Shown here: piece by piece, positions 42,269 to 50,776 of the stretch
How the letters are laid out: every line of letters starts with the position of its first letter
Numbering within the stretch: the stretch's first letter is position 1
Assembly (NCBI GenBank): GCA_963759235.1
Contig: CAVWYO010000010.1
Span: 62,001 to 126,000, forward strand
Direction: 5' to 3'
Origin: Bauldia sp963759235
Lineage (GTDB): Bacteria; Pseudomonadota; Alphaproteobacteria; Rhizobiales; Kaistiaceae
DNA: 64,000 bases
The notes under the pieces: model-generated
What the model saw: only the letters and a program-made list of their open reading frames with translations
Told to the model about the DNA's origin: nothing
The model's database searches: none
Made by a program: the position numbers and the translations under genes

Positions 42269-42301
42269 AAATCAGTATCCTGTATAGTCAAGAAACTTGA
42301 C
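42251..42301 (+). promoter_or_regulatory. cupin promoter bracketed by two identical MarR operators
   Basis: GTCAAGCTTCTTGAC (42251-42265) and GTCAAGAAACTTGAC (42287-42301) share perfect GTCAAG/CTTGAC arms with 3-base spacers, offset by 36 bp. Between them lies TTGACC (42261-42266), 16 bases, then TATAGT (42283-42288), a good sigma-70-like promoter for the cupin gene. The -35 overlaps the first operator and the -10 overlaps the second. Confidence 0.7.
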
Positions 42302-42362
42302 GTATACGCGGCCGCGCCAATCTCGGCAATCCGGCCGGTCGATTTCGCAAAGGAGCCTCAGA

Positions 42363-42737
42363 ATGCCAATCATTTCCGCCGACTCGGCGCCGACATTCGC
42401 CATCCCCGGCGTCGTATTCACCGGCCTCGCGGCGCCAAGCCGCGGCGCGCGCGAAAACGCTGTGTGGCGTGTTGTCATGCAGCCCGGGACGCCCGCCAAT
42501 GTTCATCGCCTCAGTCGCGAGGAGATCATCGTCGCCGTTTCAGGCGCGGCGCGGGTGTCGATCGACGGCGTGGAGGCCGAGCTGACCGCCGGCGGCGCCG
42601 TCGTTGTCCCACCCGATACCGACTTCGCGTTGTTCAACCCCGGCTCCGAGCCGTTCGAGGCTGTCGCCGTCCTGCCGGTCGGCGGCATGGCGACCATCCC
42701 CGGCGCCGCCCCCTTCACCCCGCCCTGGGCGGAGTGA
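42363..42737 (+). CDS. small cupin-domain protein
   Basis: 124 residues; ATG 42363 with AAAGGAG 7 bases upstream. Single cupin barrel: VWRVVMQPGTPANVHRLSRE, EIIVAVSGAARVSIDG, VVVPPDTDFALFNPG. Only part of the usual metal triad is visible (one His in NVHR), so it may bind metal weakly or act as a sensor or isomerase. Likely controlled by the divergent MarR protein. Confidence 0.9.
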   Translation: MPIISADSAPTFAIPGVVFTGLAAPSRGARENAVWRVVMQPGTPANVHRLSREEIIVAVSGAARVSIDGVEAELTAGGAVVVPPDTDFALFNPGSEPFEAVAVLPVGGMATIPGAAPFTPPWAE

Positions 42738-42749
42738 AGGCGCGCCGGA

Positions 42750-43676
42750 TCAAGCCTTCATCAGCGCGGCGACATGCGCTGCAACCGAGTCGGCCAGCCC
42801 GCGAAGATCATAGCCGCCCTCGAGGACGCTGACGATGCGACCCCCGCAGTGGCGACCGGCGAGTTCCACGAGTTCACCGGTCGCCCAGGCGAAGTCGTCC
42901 TCCTTCAGGTTGAGCGAGGCGAGAGGGTCGCGCCAATGCGCGTCGAAGCCGGCGGAGATGATGATCAGGTCCGGCGCGAAGGCGTTCGTTGCCGGCAAGA
43001 GGCGCGTCGAGAACGCCTCGACGAACTCGACGCCGCCAGCGCCGGGGGCAAGCGGCGCATTGAAGATGTTGCCGACGCCGGTCTCGGATTCCGCGCCGGT
43101 TCCGGGATAGAGCGGCATCTGGTGGGTCGAGCCGTAGAGGATCGACGGGTCGAACCAGACGAGAGCCTGAGTGCCGTTGCCGTGGTGCACGTCCCAGTCG
43201 AGGATCGCCACCCGCTCGGCGCCGTGGTGCCGCTGTGCGTGTCGTGCCGCGATGACGGCGTTGGCGAAGAGGCAGAAGCCCATCGCGCGGTCGGCTTCGG
43301 CGTGATGGCCGGGCGGCCGGATGGCGCAGAATGCATTGGTCGCCTCTCCGCTCATCACCGCGTCGACCGCCACACAGGCCGCGCCGACCGCATTCGAAGC
43401 GGCCTCGAAGCTCCGCGGGGAAACCCAGGTGTCGCCATCGAGCTGCGCCTCGCCGTCTTTCGGAATGGCGGCGCGCACGGCAGCCACGTAGGATTCGTCG
43501 TGGGCGGTCGCCAGCACCGCGTCGTCGACCGGTTTGGCTCCCCGCCGCTCCAGCCCGGAGAACCGCTCGTCGGACAGCGCCTGCGCGATCGCGCGGAGCC
43601 GATCGGGCCGCTCCGGATGTCCATCCGGAACCAGGTGTTCGAGGAAGATAGGGTCGGTCACCAGAAGGGTGGTCAA
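42750..43676 (-). CDS. histone-deacetylase-superfamily amidohydrolase
   Basis: 308 residues from TTG 43676 (AAGGAT upstream). Zinc deacetylase fold: HPERPDRLRAIAQAL, AIRPPGHHAEADRAMGFCLF (charge-relay His-His), VAILDWDVHHGNGTQ (zinc Asp/His), IIISAGFDAHWRDPLASL. Bacterial members hydrolyse acetyl-polyamines or acylated small molecules, and some are called AcuC. In related genomes it lies beside xseB; here the MarR-cupin pair intervenes. Confidence 0.94.
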   Translation of the reverse strand: MTTLLVTDPIFLEHLVPDGHPERPDRLRAIAQALSDERFSGLERRGAKPVDDAVLATAHDESYVAAVRAAIPKDGEAQLDGDTWVSPRSFEAASNAVGAACVAVDAVMSGEATNAFCAIRPPGHHAEADRAMGFCLFANAVIAARHAQRHHGAERVAILDWDVHHGNGTQALVWFDPSILYGSTHQMPLYPGTGAESETGVGNIFNAPLAPGAGGVEFVEAFSTRLLPATNAFAPDLIIISAGFDAHWRDPLASLNLKEDDFAWATGELVELAGRHCGGRIVSVLEGGYDLRGLADSVAAHVAALMKA

Positions 43677-43708
43677 GGGGAAATCCTTGTGGGCGGACGA
43701 AAGCGCCG

Positions 43709-44461
43709 CTAACCCCGGTCGCGGTCGAGATACGTCATCAGCGCATCGTGGGCCGCCGGCGAGCGGAGAAGATCAGTAAAGCTGTTCGCTTCCAGGTTTA
43801 TCCGGGCGACAACGTCCCGTCGCTCGCCGCGCATCAATCGACGGGCCATCCGCACTGCCTCGGGCGGTTTGGCGGACAGAGCGCGGGCAAAGCTGAAGGC
43901 GACCGACTCGACCTCTTCCGGCGCGACGACGCGGTTGATCAGTCCGGCGGCAAGCGCGTGCTGGGCGTCGAGCTGCTCGCCCATCACCATCAGTTCGAAG
44001 GCGCGATGATAGCCCATGATCCACGGCCCGAGCAGGCTCGACCCCGCCTCGGGCGGCAGGCCGAGATCGGCGAAGGGCGAGGAAAAGATCGACCATTCGC
44101 TGGCGACGACGAAATCGCAGTGGAGCAGCATGGTTGTACCGATGCCGACGGCAAGACCGTCGACAGCCGCCACGACCGGCTTGTCGATCGTCGCCAGCGT
44201 CTTGACGAAGCGGATGGGGCTGTCGCCGAAGTTGGCCTCGTCGGCGTAACGTCTCAAATCGTCGACGTCGTGCCCCGCGGTGAAGACTCCCGGCATGCCG
44301 CCGAACAGCACCACACGCACCGCCGTGTCGCGTTCCGCCAAATCGATCGCGTCGGCCACCGTCTCGTACATCTCCCCGGTAAATGCGTTGCTCTTCTCCG
44401 GCCGATAGATCCGGATCGTCTGCACCCCGTCGGCGACGTCGACCGAAATATGATCATCCAT
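43709..44461 (-). CDS. enoyl-CoA hydratase/isomerase family protein
   Basis: 250 residues from ATG 44461 (AAGGGAAG upstream). Crotonase fold: TIRIYRPEKSNAFTGEMYET, FTAGHDVDDL as the oxyanion region, AAVDGLAVGIGTTMLLHCDF. The first hydratase glutamate position reads Thr, while FADLGLPPEAGSS carries the glutamate seen in enoyl-CoA delta isomerases. It may therefore be an isomerase rather than a hydratase. Followed by a dehydrogenase gene in the same direction (30-base gap), consistent with beta-oxidation of unsaturated acyl chains. Confidence 0.9.
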   Translation of the reverse strand: MDDHISVDVADGVQTIRIYRPEKSNAFTGEMYETVADAIDLAERDTAVRVVLFGGMPGVFTAGHDVDDLRRYADEANFGDSPIRFVKTLATIDKPVVAAVDGLAVGIGTTMLLHCDFVVASEWSIFSSPFADLGLPPEAGSSLLGPWIMGYHRAFELMVMGEQLDAQHALAAGLINRVVAPEEVESVAFSFARALSAKPPEAVRMARRLMRGERRDVVARINLEANSFTDLLRSPAAHDALMTYLDRDRG

Positions 44462-44490
44462 TACGGCTTGCTTCCCTTGCACCCATCGAT

Positions 44491-46263
44491 TCACTGGCGA
44501 TCGCCGGTCGATCGAAACAGCACCGCGGCGGCCTGCGCCTCGAGTTCTTTCGCCCCCGATGTGACGGCGCGGCTCAGCCCGGCGGTTTCACCCAGCACCG
44601 TCTCGGCGAAATGACAAGCGATGGCAACAGCGTTTTCGCCGGCCCCGCCGTCCCCGCTGCTCAAGGCGCCCCGCGTCAGCAGGGCCGCCCCGAGCGTCAG
44701 CGCAAACAGGCGGAGATAAGGAGTTGCTCCGGCAAGCACCTCGCGTTGCCGCCCGCCCTGCAACGCGGCGACGATGTGGCCGGTCGTCATCCTGAGATCG
44801 GCGAGCGCGACGCCGAGCTGATCGCCGAGGGTGCCAAGATCGGGGCGATTCGTAGTCTTCACCCGCTCGGCCAATAGCGAAATCTCGTCGAAAAGACGAC
44901 CAACGACCCGCCCGTCGTCAAGCGACACCTTGCGGGTGACGAGGTCGATCGCCTGGATACCGTTGGTCCCCTCGTAGATGGCGAAGACTCTGACATCACG
45001 GAGGTGCTGGGCGGCCCCCGTCTCCTCGATATACCCGGCGCCACCGTGCGCCTGAATGCCGAGCGAGGCGACTTCGATGCCGGAATCCGTGGCGAAGGCC
45101 TTGGCGATCGGCGTCAGGAGCGCCGCGCGTTGAGCCCAGGCGGGGCGTTCGCCGTCCGGTCCCCTGCGGCTCATGTCGATGGCATGGGCGCAGGCGTAGC
45201 AGATCGCCCGCGAGGCGGCGGTCAACGCCTTCATGCGCACCAGCATCGCCTGGACGTCCGGATGGTCGACGATCGGGCTCATCCCCTCGCCCTGCCAGCC
45301 CGGCGCTCGTCCCTGGCGCCGCTCGCGCGCATAGGCCGAGGCCTCCTGACAAGCGCGTTCGGCGACGCCGACGGCCTGAATGCCGACCGAGAGACGGGCG
45401 ATGTTCATCATCGTGAACATGCAGGCGAGACCGCGATTCTCCTCGCCGACAAGGTAGCCGACCGCCTCATCGTAGATCATGGTGCAGGTCGGCGCGCCAT
45501 GCAGGCCGAGCTTCTCCTCGACACCTGCCGCCGTCACGCTGTTGCGACGCCCGAGGGCGCCATCTCCATCAGTCAGGTACTTGGGGACGACGAACATCGA
45601 GATGCCGGCGGTGCCCGCCGGCGCGTCGGGCAGGCGGGCGAGCACGAGATGCACGATGTTCTCGGTGAGATCGTGCTCGCCGTAGGTGATGAAGATCTTC
45701 TGGCCGGAGATCCGATAGGTGCCGTCGCCGGCGCGCGCGGCCTTGGTGGCAACCGCGTTGAGGTCGGATCCTGCTTGCGGCTCGGTCAGGTTCATGGTCG
45801 CCATCCACGTCCCCGATCCGAGCCTGGGCAGGTAGATGTCCTTCAACGCTTCGGAGCCATGGGCATCGAGCGCGGTAATCGCCCCGGCCGTCAACATGGG
45901 ACCGGTTGCGAACGCTGCCGAGCCGGCGTTCCACAGTTCCTGAACCGCCATTTCGACAATCACCGGCAGGCCTTGTCCGCCCCAGCGCTCCGGCGTGCTG
46001 ACGCCGTTCCAGCCCGCCGCCGCGAAGCGGCGATACGCTTCCTTCCAGCCAGGCGCGGTGGTCACCCTACCGTCGGCAAGCTGGACGCCCACGCGGTCGC
46101 CGACCCGGTTGAGCGGCGCGAGCTCGGACTCGGCAAACTGGCCGGCCGCCGCCAGGATCGCCTGCACCGTCTCCAGCGCCACATCGCCGAGAACCGCCCG
46201 GTCGAGACCGGCGATGTTCGTCATCGCGAACGCGATATCGGCGATCGGCGCCTGAAAGGCCAT
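44491..46263 (-). CDS. acyl-CoA dehydrogenase (DmdC-like long form)
   Basis: 590 residues; GAGGAGG precedes ATG 46263. Large acyl-CoA dehydrogenase with N-terminal extension and C-terminal helical domain: GWNGVSTPERWGGQGLP, ATMNLTEPQAGSDLNAV, FVVPKYLTDGDGALGRRN, EEKLGLHGAPTCTMIYDEA, IEVASLGIQAHGGAGYIEET, FAIYEGTNGIQAIDLVTRK. This long type includes DmdC (methylmercaptopropionyl-CoA dehydrogenase) and FadE-like enzymes; substrate not assignable. FAD-dependent, pairs with the crotonase gene. Confidence 0.93.
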   Translation of the reverse strand: MAFQAPIADIAFAMTNIAGLDRAVLGDVALETVQAILAAAGQFAESELAPLNRVGDRVGVQLADGRVTTAPGWKEAYRRFAAAGWNGVSTPERWGGQGLPVIVEMAVQELWNAGSAAFATGPMLTAGAITALDAHGSEALKDIYLPRLGSGTWMATMNLTEPQAGSDLNAVATKAARAGDGTYRISGQKIFITYGEHDLTENIVHLVLARLPDAPAGTAGISMFVVPKYLTDGDGALGRRNSVTAAGVEEKLGLHGAPTCTMIYDEAVGYLVGEENRGLACMFTMMNIARLSVGIQAVGVAERACQEASAYARERRQGRAPGWQGEGMSPIVDHPDVQAMLVRMKALTAASRAICYACAHAIDMSRRGPDGERPAWAQRAALLTPIAKAFATDSGIEVASLGIQAHGGAGYIEETGAAQHLRDVRVFAIYEGTNGIQAIDLVTRKVSLDDGRVVGRLFDEISLLAERVKTTNRPDLGTLGDQLGVALADLRMTTGHIVAALQGGRQREVLAGATPYLRLFALTLGAALLTRGALSSGDGGAGENAVAIACHFAETVLGETAGLSRAVTSGAKELEAQAAAVLFRSTGDRQ

Positions 46264-46341
46264 TCATCCTCCTCGATGCGTGCTTGACCGGCCCCGGCCC
46301 GAGCGGCGACAACCCGCCGTCTCCGTTGGGACCCTATTCGC

Positions 46342-47331
46342 ATGGCGGACTTGCCTCAAATCGTCGACTTGAGCAATCCCGAGGCGGTCGAGGCCGGGAT
46401 CGCCGCGGCGGTGGCCGCGCTCGAAAGAGGCGCGTTGGTCGGCATGCCGACCGAGACGGTCTACGGTCTGGCGGCCGATGCCACCAGCAACGCGGCCCTC
46501 GCCGCGATCTTTGCCGCCAAATCAAGGCCTCGGTTCAACCCACTGATCATCCATGTCATTTCAGCCTCGGTGACCGAAGCGCTTGGCGAATTCACGCCGG
46601 GCGCACGCCAGCTTGCCCAGGCGTTCTGGCCGGGTCCCCTCACCCTGGTCCTGCCCCGGCGGAAGCCGTCGCCGGTCGCCGATCTCGCAACCGCCGGGCT
46701 CGACACGATTGCGCTGCGGGTTCCCGCCCATCCGATAGCACGGGCACTGATCGGCGCGTTCGGCAAGCCGATCGCGGCGCCGAGCGCCAACCGGTCCGGC
46801 CACGTCAGTCCGACAACCGCCGCCCACGTCGCCGCCGACCTCGGCGACCGCGTCGCCGTCATCCTCGACGCCGGTCCGACGGGGATCGGGTTGGAGTCGA
46901 CCATTGTCGGGTTCGGTAGCGGGGGACCGCGCCTCCTCCGTTCGGGAGGCTTGCCGCGGGATGATGTCGAGCGCGTCCTCGGCGGGCAACTCATATCGCC
47001 CATCGAGAGCGATGCCGCGCCTGCGGCGCCGGGAATGCTACGGTCCCACTACGCCCCGGCGGCCAGGCTCCGGCTCGAGGTGGTCGACGTTCAGCCGGGT
47101 GAAGCGTTTCTCGCTTTCGGGCCACAGATGCCACCGGGCGCCGAAACGGCGGCTGCATGCGTCAACCTCAGCCGGTCCAGCGATCTCGCGGAGGCGGCCG
47201 CGCGGTTCTTCGCCGCGCTCCGCGATCTTGACGCAAAATCCGATGTAATCGCCGTGGCGCCGATCCCGGACAGCGGCCTCGGCGAGGCGATCAACGACCG
47301 CCTGCGCCGCGCTGCCGCGCCAAGAGACTGA
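46342..47331 (+). CDS. tsaC: L-threonylcarbamoyladenylate synthase (Sua5 type)
   Basis: 329 residues. Makes threonylcarbamoyl-AMP for the t6A37 modification of tRNAs. YrdC domain: ALVGMPTETVYGLAADATSN, AAKSRPRFNPLIIHV, IAAPSANRSGHVSPTTAAHV, and DAGPTGIGLESTIVGF. A C-terminal Sua5 domain (PGMLRSHYAPAARLRLEV) shows it is the long, yeast-like form. Stop codon abuts that of the convergent dnaJ-like gene with no gap. Confidence 0.95.
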   Translation: MADLPQIVDLSNPEAVEAGIAAAVAALERGALVGMPTETVYGLAADATSNAALAAIFAAKSRPRFNPLIIHVISASVTEALGEFTPGARQLAQAFWPGPLTLVLPRRKPSPVADLATAGLDTIALRVPAHPIARALIGAFGKPIAAPSANRSGHVSPTTAAHVAADLGDRVAVILDAGPTGIGLESTIVGFGSGGPRLLRSGGLPRDDVERVLGGQLISPIESDAAPAAPGMLRSHYAPAARLRLEVVDVQPGEAFLAFGPQMPPGAETAAACVNLSRSSDLAEAAARFFAALRDLDAKSDVIAVAPIPDSGLGEAINDRLRRAAAPRD

Positions 47332-48297
47332 TCAGGCCGCCTTTTCCGAATCTGTCGTGGTGGCATGGCGACCGCTTTTCCGCCAGGTCTTCATCAGTTC
47401 GGTGAGATCCGGGTCGCCGCCTTCGGGAAGGACAATCCGCAGCGACACCAGCAGGTCGCCGCGGCCGCCGCCTGCCTTCGGCAGGCCCTTGCCCTTCAGC
47501 CGCAGCGCCTTGCCGCCGCCCGAATTGGCCGGGACGTTCAGCGACACCTCGCCGTCCAGCGTCGGAACGCGGACCTTGCCGCCAAGCACCGCATCCTCGA
47601 GCGGAATGCTCACCTCGCGGCGAAGCGTGTCGCCGTCGACGCGAAAGTGAGGATGAGGCACGAATTCGACGGCGATGAGCGCGTCGCCGGCCGGCCCGCC
47701 GAGAACGCCGGGTTGCCCCTGACCACGCAGCCGTATCACCTTGCCGGACGTGGTTCCGGGTGGGATCGCCACGTCGAGCGTCCGGCCGGTCGGCAGGTCG
47801 ACCCGCGCCTTGTCGCCACGGACGAGCTGTTCGAGGGTGACCGCGACCGTGGCATGGACGTCCTCGCCCTTGACCGGCTGTGGCCGCGGCCCGGAACTCG
47901 TCCTCGCCCCGCCACCGCGGCCGAAGCCGCCGAGGATCTCGTTCAGGATATCGTCGGCGGCAAAGGGATCACTGTCGCCGCCGCTGGTCGACCACCGGAA
48001 GGTACGGCCGCCCCCGCCGCCACGCGGGTGAGGTCCGCCCGGCTGGCCGAAGCCTTCGAAGCCCTGGAAGCGCGGCTTGCCGTCGGCACCGATCTCACCG
48101 CGGTCGAACTGGGCGCGCTTTTCCTTGTCGCCGACGATCTCGTAGGCGGAATTCGCCTCGTTGAAGCGTTCCTTGGCCTTGGGGTCGGATTTGCTGGAGT
48201 CGGGGTGATACTTCTTGGCGAGCTTGCGGAAAGCCGATTTGATCTCCGACTCGCTCGCGGTCTTGCTAACACCCAGAACCTGATAGGGATCGCGCAT
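47332..48297 (-). CDS. DnaJ C-terminal-domain co-chaperone (CbpA type)
   Basis: 321 residues from ATG 48297. J domain with HPD: YQVLGVSKTASESEIKSAF, LAKKYHPDSSK, then a Gly/Phe-rich linker and two beta-barrel substrate domains (VAVTLEQLVRGDKARVDLPT, DVAIPPGTTSGKVIRLRGQG, VSIPLEDAVLGGKVRVPTL). No CxxCxGxG zinc repeats, so it is CbpA/DjlA-like, not canonical DnaJ. Convergent with tsaC. The start has no clear ribosome site; an upstream in-frame ATG exists at 48369, but the J domain begins at MRDPYQ. Confidence 0.93.
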   Translation of the reverse strand: MRDPYQVLGVSKTASESEIKSAFRKLAKKYHPDSSKSDPKAKERFNEANSAYEIVGDKEKRAQFDRGEIGADGKPRFQGFEGFGQPGGPHPRGGGGGRTFRWSTSGGDSDPFAADDILNEILGGFGRGGGARTSSGPRPQPVKGEDVHATVAVTLEQLVRGDKARVDLPTGRTLDVAIPPGTTSGKVIRLRGQGQPGVLGGPAGDALIAVEFVPHPHFRVDGDTLRREVSIPLEDAVLGGKVRVPTLDGEVSLNVPANSGGGKALRLKGKGLPKAGGGRGDLLVSLRIVLPEGGDPDLTELMKTWRKSGRHATTTDSEKAA

Positions 48298-48405
48298 GAT
48301 TCGAGACAATAACAGGGGTGGTGGAATGGCGGAATGCCGGTAGAGCCTCCTGGCATATGGGGATGGCAAACGGCTGATTCCAGCGGGAAATCTCCTTCTG
48401 CCCGG

Positions 48406-49362
48406 TCAACCCGCCGCGCTCAGCCAGCAATCGGCGACGAGGCTGGCGAAGATGATCCAGCCATAGTCGCGGTTGGAGCGGAAGAGCTTCAGGCAATTGT
48501 CCGGATCGTCCATCCTGAGGCGCGCGACCTGCCAGCCGAGGTGAATCGCACCGAGAGCAAGGCCAACGAAGGCGGCAATGCCGGCTCCGGCCGCGACAAG
48601 CGAGGCGGCGAACAGCGCCGTCGCCAGCGTGTAGAATCCGGCGAGAAACGGCTTGGTCCGGCCACCGAACAGGCGGGCCGTCGAGCGGACGCCGATCAGG
48701 GCGTCGTCTTCCTTGTCCTGATGGGCGTAGATGGTGTCGTAGCCGATCGTCCAGGCGATGCCACCGAGGTAGAGTAGGATCGGGGCGGCATCCAGCCGGC
48801 CGAGGGCCGCTGCCCATCCCATCAGGGCGCCCCACGAGAAGGAGATGCCGAGGCCGAGTTGGGGCCAGTCGGTGAGACGCTTCAGGAATGGGTAGACCAC
48901 TATGGTGAGCAGCGAGGCAAGGCCGACCAGGATGGCGAAGCGGTTGAACTGGAGAAGGACGATCAGGCCGATCAGCGCCTGTGCCGCCAGGAACAGACCC
49001 GCGTGGAAAACGCTGATCTGACCGCTCGGAATCGGCCGCGAGCGGGTACGGGCGACCTTCGCGTCGAGGTCGCGGTCGGCAATGTCGTTGTAGGTGCAGC
49101 CGGCACCGCGCATGGCGATGGCGCCGATCAGGAAGAGGACCAGATGCCACGGGTCGGGATACGCGCGTCCCACCGCGTCGGCAGCCAACGCCGCCGACCA
49201 CCAGCAGGGCCAAAGCAGCAGCCACCAGCCGATCGGCCGGTCAAGCCGGGCCATCCGCGCATAAGGCTTGGCCGCCTCGGGCAAGAGGCGGTCGACCCAA
49301 TTGCCGCGGACTGCATCGGCGACGGTGGCGGAAGTGTTCGCCGTAGTTGAGTGTTTGGGCAT
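48406..49362 (-). CDS. ubiA: 4-hydroxybenzoate polyprenyltransferase
   Basis: 318 residues, eight or more helices. Attaches the polyprenyl tail to 4-hydroxybenzoate in ubiquinone synthesis. Two aspartate motifs: CTYNDIADRDLDAKVARTRS near residue 95 and YAHQDKEDDALIGVRSTA near 215. FDPPTGWW-like start is DRPIGWWLLLWPCWWSAALA. Divergent from purD, as in many Hyphomicrobiales. Confidence 0.96.
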   Translation of the reverse strand: MPKHSTTANTSATVADAVRGNWVDRLLPEAAKPYARMARLDRPIGWWLLLWPCWWSAALAADAVGRAYPDPWHLVLFLIGAIAMRGAGCTYNDIADRDLDAKVARTRSRPIPSGQISVFHAGLFLAAQALIGLIVLLQFNRFAILVGLASLLTIVVYPFLKRLTDWPQLGLGISFSWGALMGWAAALGRLDAAPILLYLGGIAWTIGYDTIYAHQDKEDDALIGVRSTARLFGGRTKPFLAGFYTLATALFAASLVAAGAGIAAFVGLALGAIHLGWQVARLRMDDPDNCLKLFRSNRDYGWIIFASLVADCWLSAAG

Positions 49363-49407
49363 GGGCCTTTATAGCGCGATCGTCGGTGTCCGGGGGTGCG
49401 ACTTGTC

Positions 49408-50673
49408 GTGAATGTCCTGTTGATCGGCTCGGGCGGGCGGGAGCACGCTTTGGCCTGGAAGCTGGCGCAGTCGCCGCGGCTGGCAAAGCTCTACGCGGCG
49501 CCGGGCAATCCCGGCATCGCCGAATGCGCGGAGCTCGTCGCGCTCGACGCCGCCGATCATGACGCGGTGGTCCGGTTCTGCCGGGATCGGGACGTCGGCC
49601 TCGTCGTCGTGGGGCCCGAAGCCCCGCTCGTCGCCGGGCTTGTCGACGATCTCGCTACCTTCGGCATAGCCGCCTTCGGCCCAACCGGCGAGGCGGCGCG
49701 GCTCGAGGGCTCGAAGGGCTACACCAAGGACCTCTGTGCCGAGGCCGGCATCCCGACCGCCGCCTACCGTCGGTTCACCGAGGCGGGCGCCGCGAAGGAT
49801 TACGTCGGTCGGCAGCAAACGCCGATCGTCGTCAAGGCGGACGGCCTCGCCGCCGGCAAAGGGGTGACCGTCGCGATAACCCTCGATCAAGCGCTCGCCG
49901 CCATCGACGACTGCTTTGCCGGAGCGTTCGGCGAAGCGGGCGCCGAAGTGGTGATCGAGGAATGCCTGGTCGGCGAGGAAGCGAGCTTCTTCGCTCTCAC
50001 CGACGGCGAGACGGTGGTCCCGTTGGCCACCGCCCAGGACCACAAGCGGGTCGGCGACGGCGACACCGGACCGAACACCGGCGGCATGGGAGCCTACTCG
50101 CCGGCGCCGGTGATGACGCCGGCCTTGGTCGAGCGCACGATGGCGGAGATCATCCGCCCGACGGTCGCAGCAATGGGCGAGCGCGGCGTGCCGTATCGCG
50201 GCGTCCTCTACGCCGGGCTGATGATCACCGCCGAAGGGCCGAAGCTCATCGAATACAACGTCCGCTTCGGCGACCCGGAAACGCAGGTGCTGATGATGCG
50301 CCTCGACAGCGACCTCCTCGAGTTGCTGTCCGCCACCGCCACGGGACGGCTCGACGGGATGGCGCCGAGATGGAGCGACGACGCGGCGCTCACCGTCGTG
50401 ATGGCGGCGCGCGGCTATCCGGGGCCATACGAGAAGGGAAACGAGATCAAGGGCGTGGATGCGGCGGAGGCCCTTTCTGGCGTCAAGGTCTTCCAAGCCG
50501 GAACCGCGCTTCGCGACGGCCGACTTGTCGCCAATGGCGGACGCGTTCTCAGTGTCACCGCGACTGGCCGAACCATCGCCGAGGCGCAAGCGCGAGCCTA
50601 CCAGGCCGTCGATCGCATCGACTGGCCGGACGGCTTCTGCCGTCGCGACATCGGCTGGCGGGCCACCTCATAG
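49408..50673 (+). CDS. purD: phosphoribosylamine-glycine ligase
   Basis: 421 residues from GTG 49408, giving the usual start NVLLIGSGGREHALAWKL; GTG 49396 would add four residues. ATP-grasp enzyme of purine synthesis: LVVVGPEAPLVAGLVDDL, FGPTGEAARLEGSKGYTKD, PIVVKADGLAAGKGVTVA, GDGDTGPNTGGMGAYSP (family signature), LIEYNVRFGDPETQVLMMRL (metal ligands). Divergent from ubiA. Confidence 0.97.
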   Translation: MNVLLIGSGGREHALAWKLAQSPRLAKLYAAPGNPGIAECAELVALDAADHDAVVRFCRDRDVGLVVVGPEAPLVAGLVDDLATFGIAAFGPTGEAARLEGSKGYTKDLCAEAGIPTAAYRRFTEAGAAKDYVGRQQTPIVVKADGLAAGKGVTVAITLDQALAAIDDCFAGAFGEAGAEVVIEECLVGEEASFFALTDGETVVPLATAQDHKRVGDGDTGPNTGGMGAYSPAPVMTPALVERTMAEIIRPTVAAMGERGVPYRGVLYAGLMITAEGPKLIEYNVRFGDPETQVLMMRLDSDLLELLSATATGRLDGMAPRWSDDAALTVVMAARGYPGPYEKGNEIKGVDAAEALSGVKVFQAGTALRDGRLVANGGRVLSVTATGRTIAEAQARAYQAVDRIDWPDGFCRRDIGWRATS

Positions 50674-50717
50674 TACGTCCGCACGCAGCCAAAGGTTTAC
50701 CATCCGGGCCATTCTCT

Positions 50718-50746
50718 TTGCTATCTCAAGTAAATATATGTATTTT
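50718..50746 (+). promoter_or_regulatory. candidate promoter for the 4-helix membrane protein gene
   Basis: TTGCTA (50718-50723) and TATTTT (50741-50746) are separated by 17 bases inside an AT-rich stretch that contrasts with the surrounding GC-rich DNA. Transcription would start near 50753, favouring ATG 50777 over ATG 50738 as the start codon. Confidence 0.35.
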
Positions 50747-50776
50747 AATGCTCTCTTTGATTGCGGAACCGAGTCC

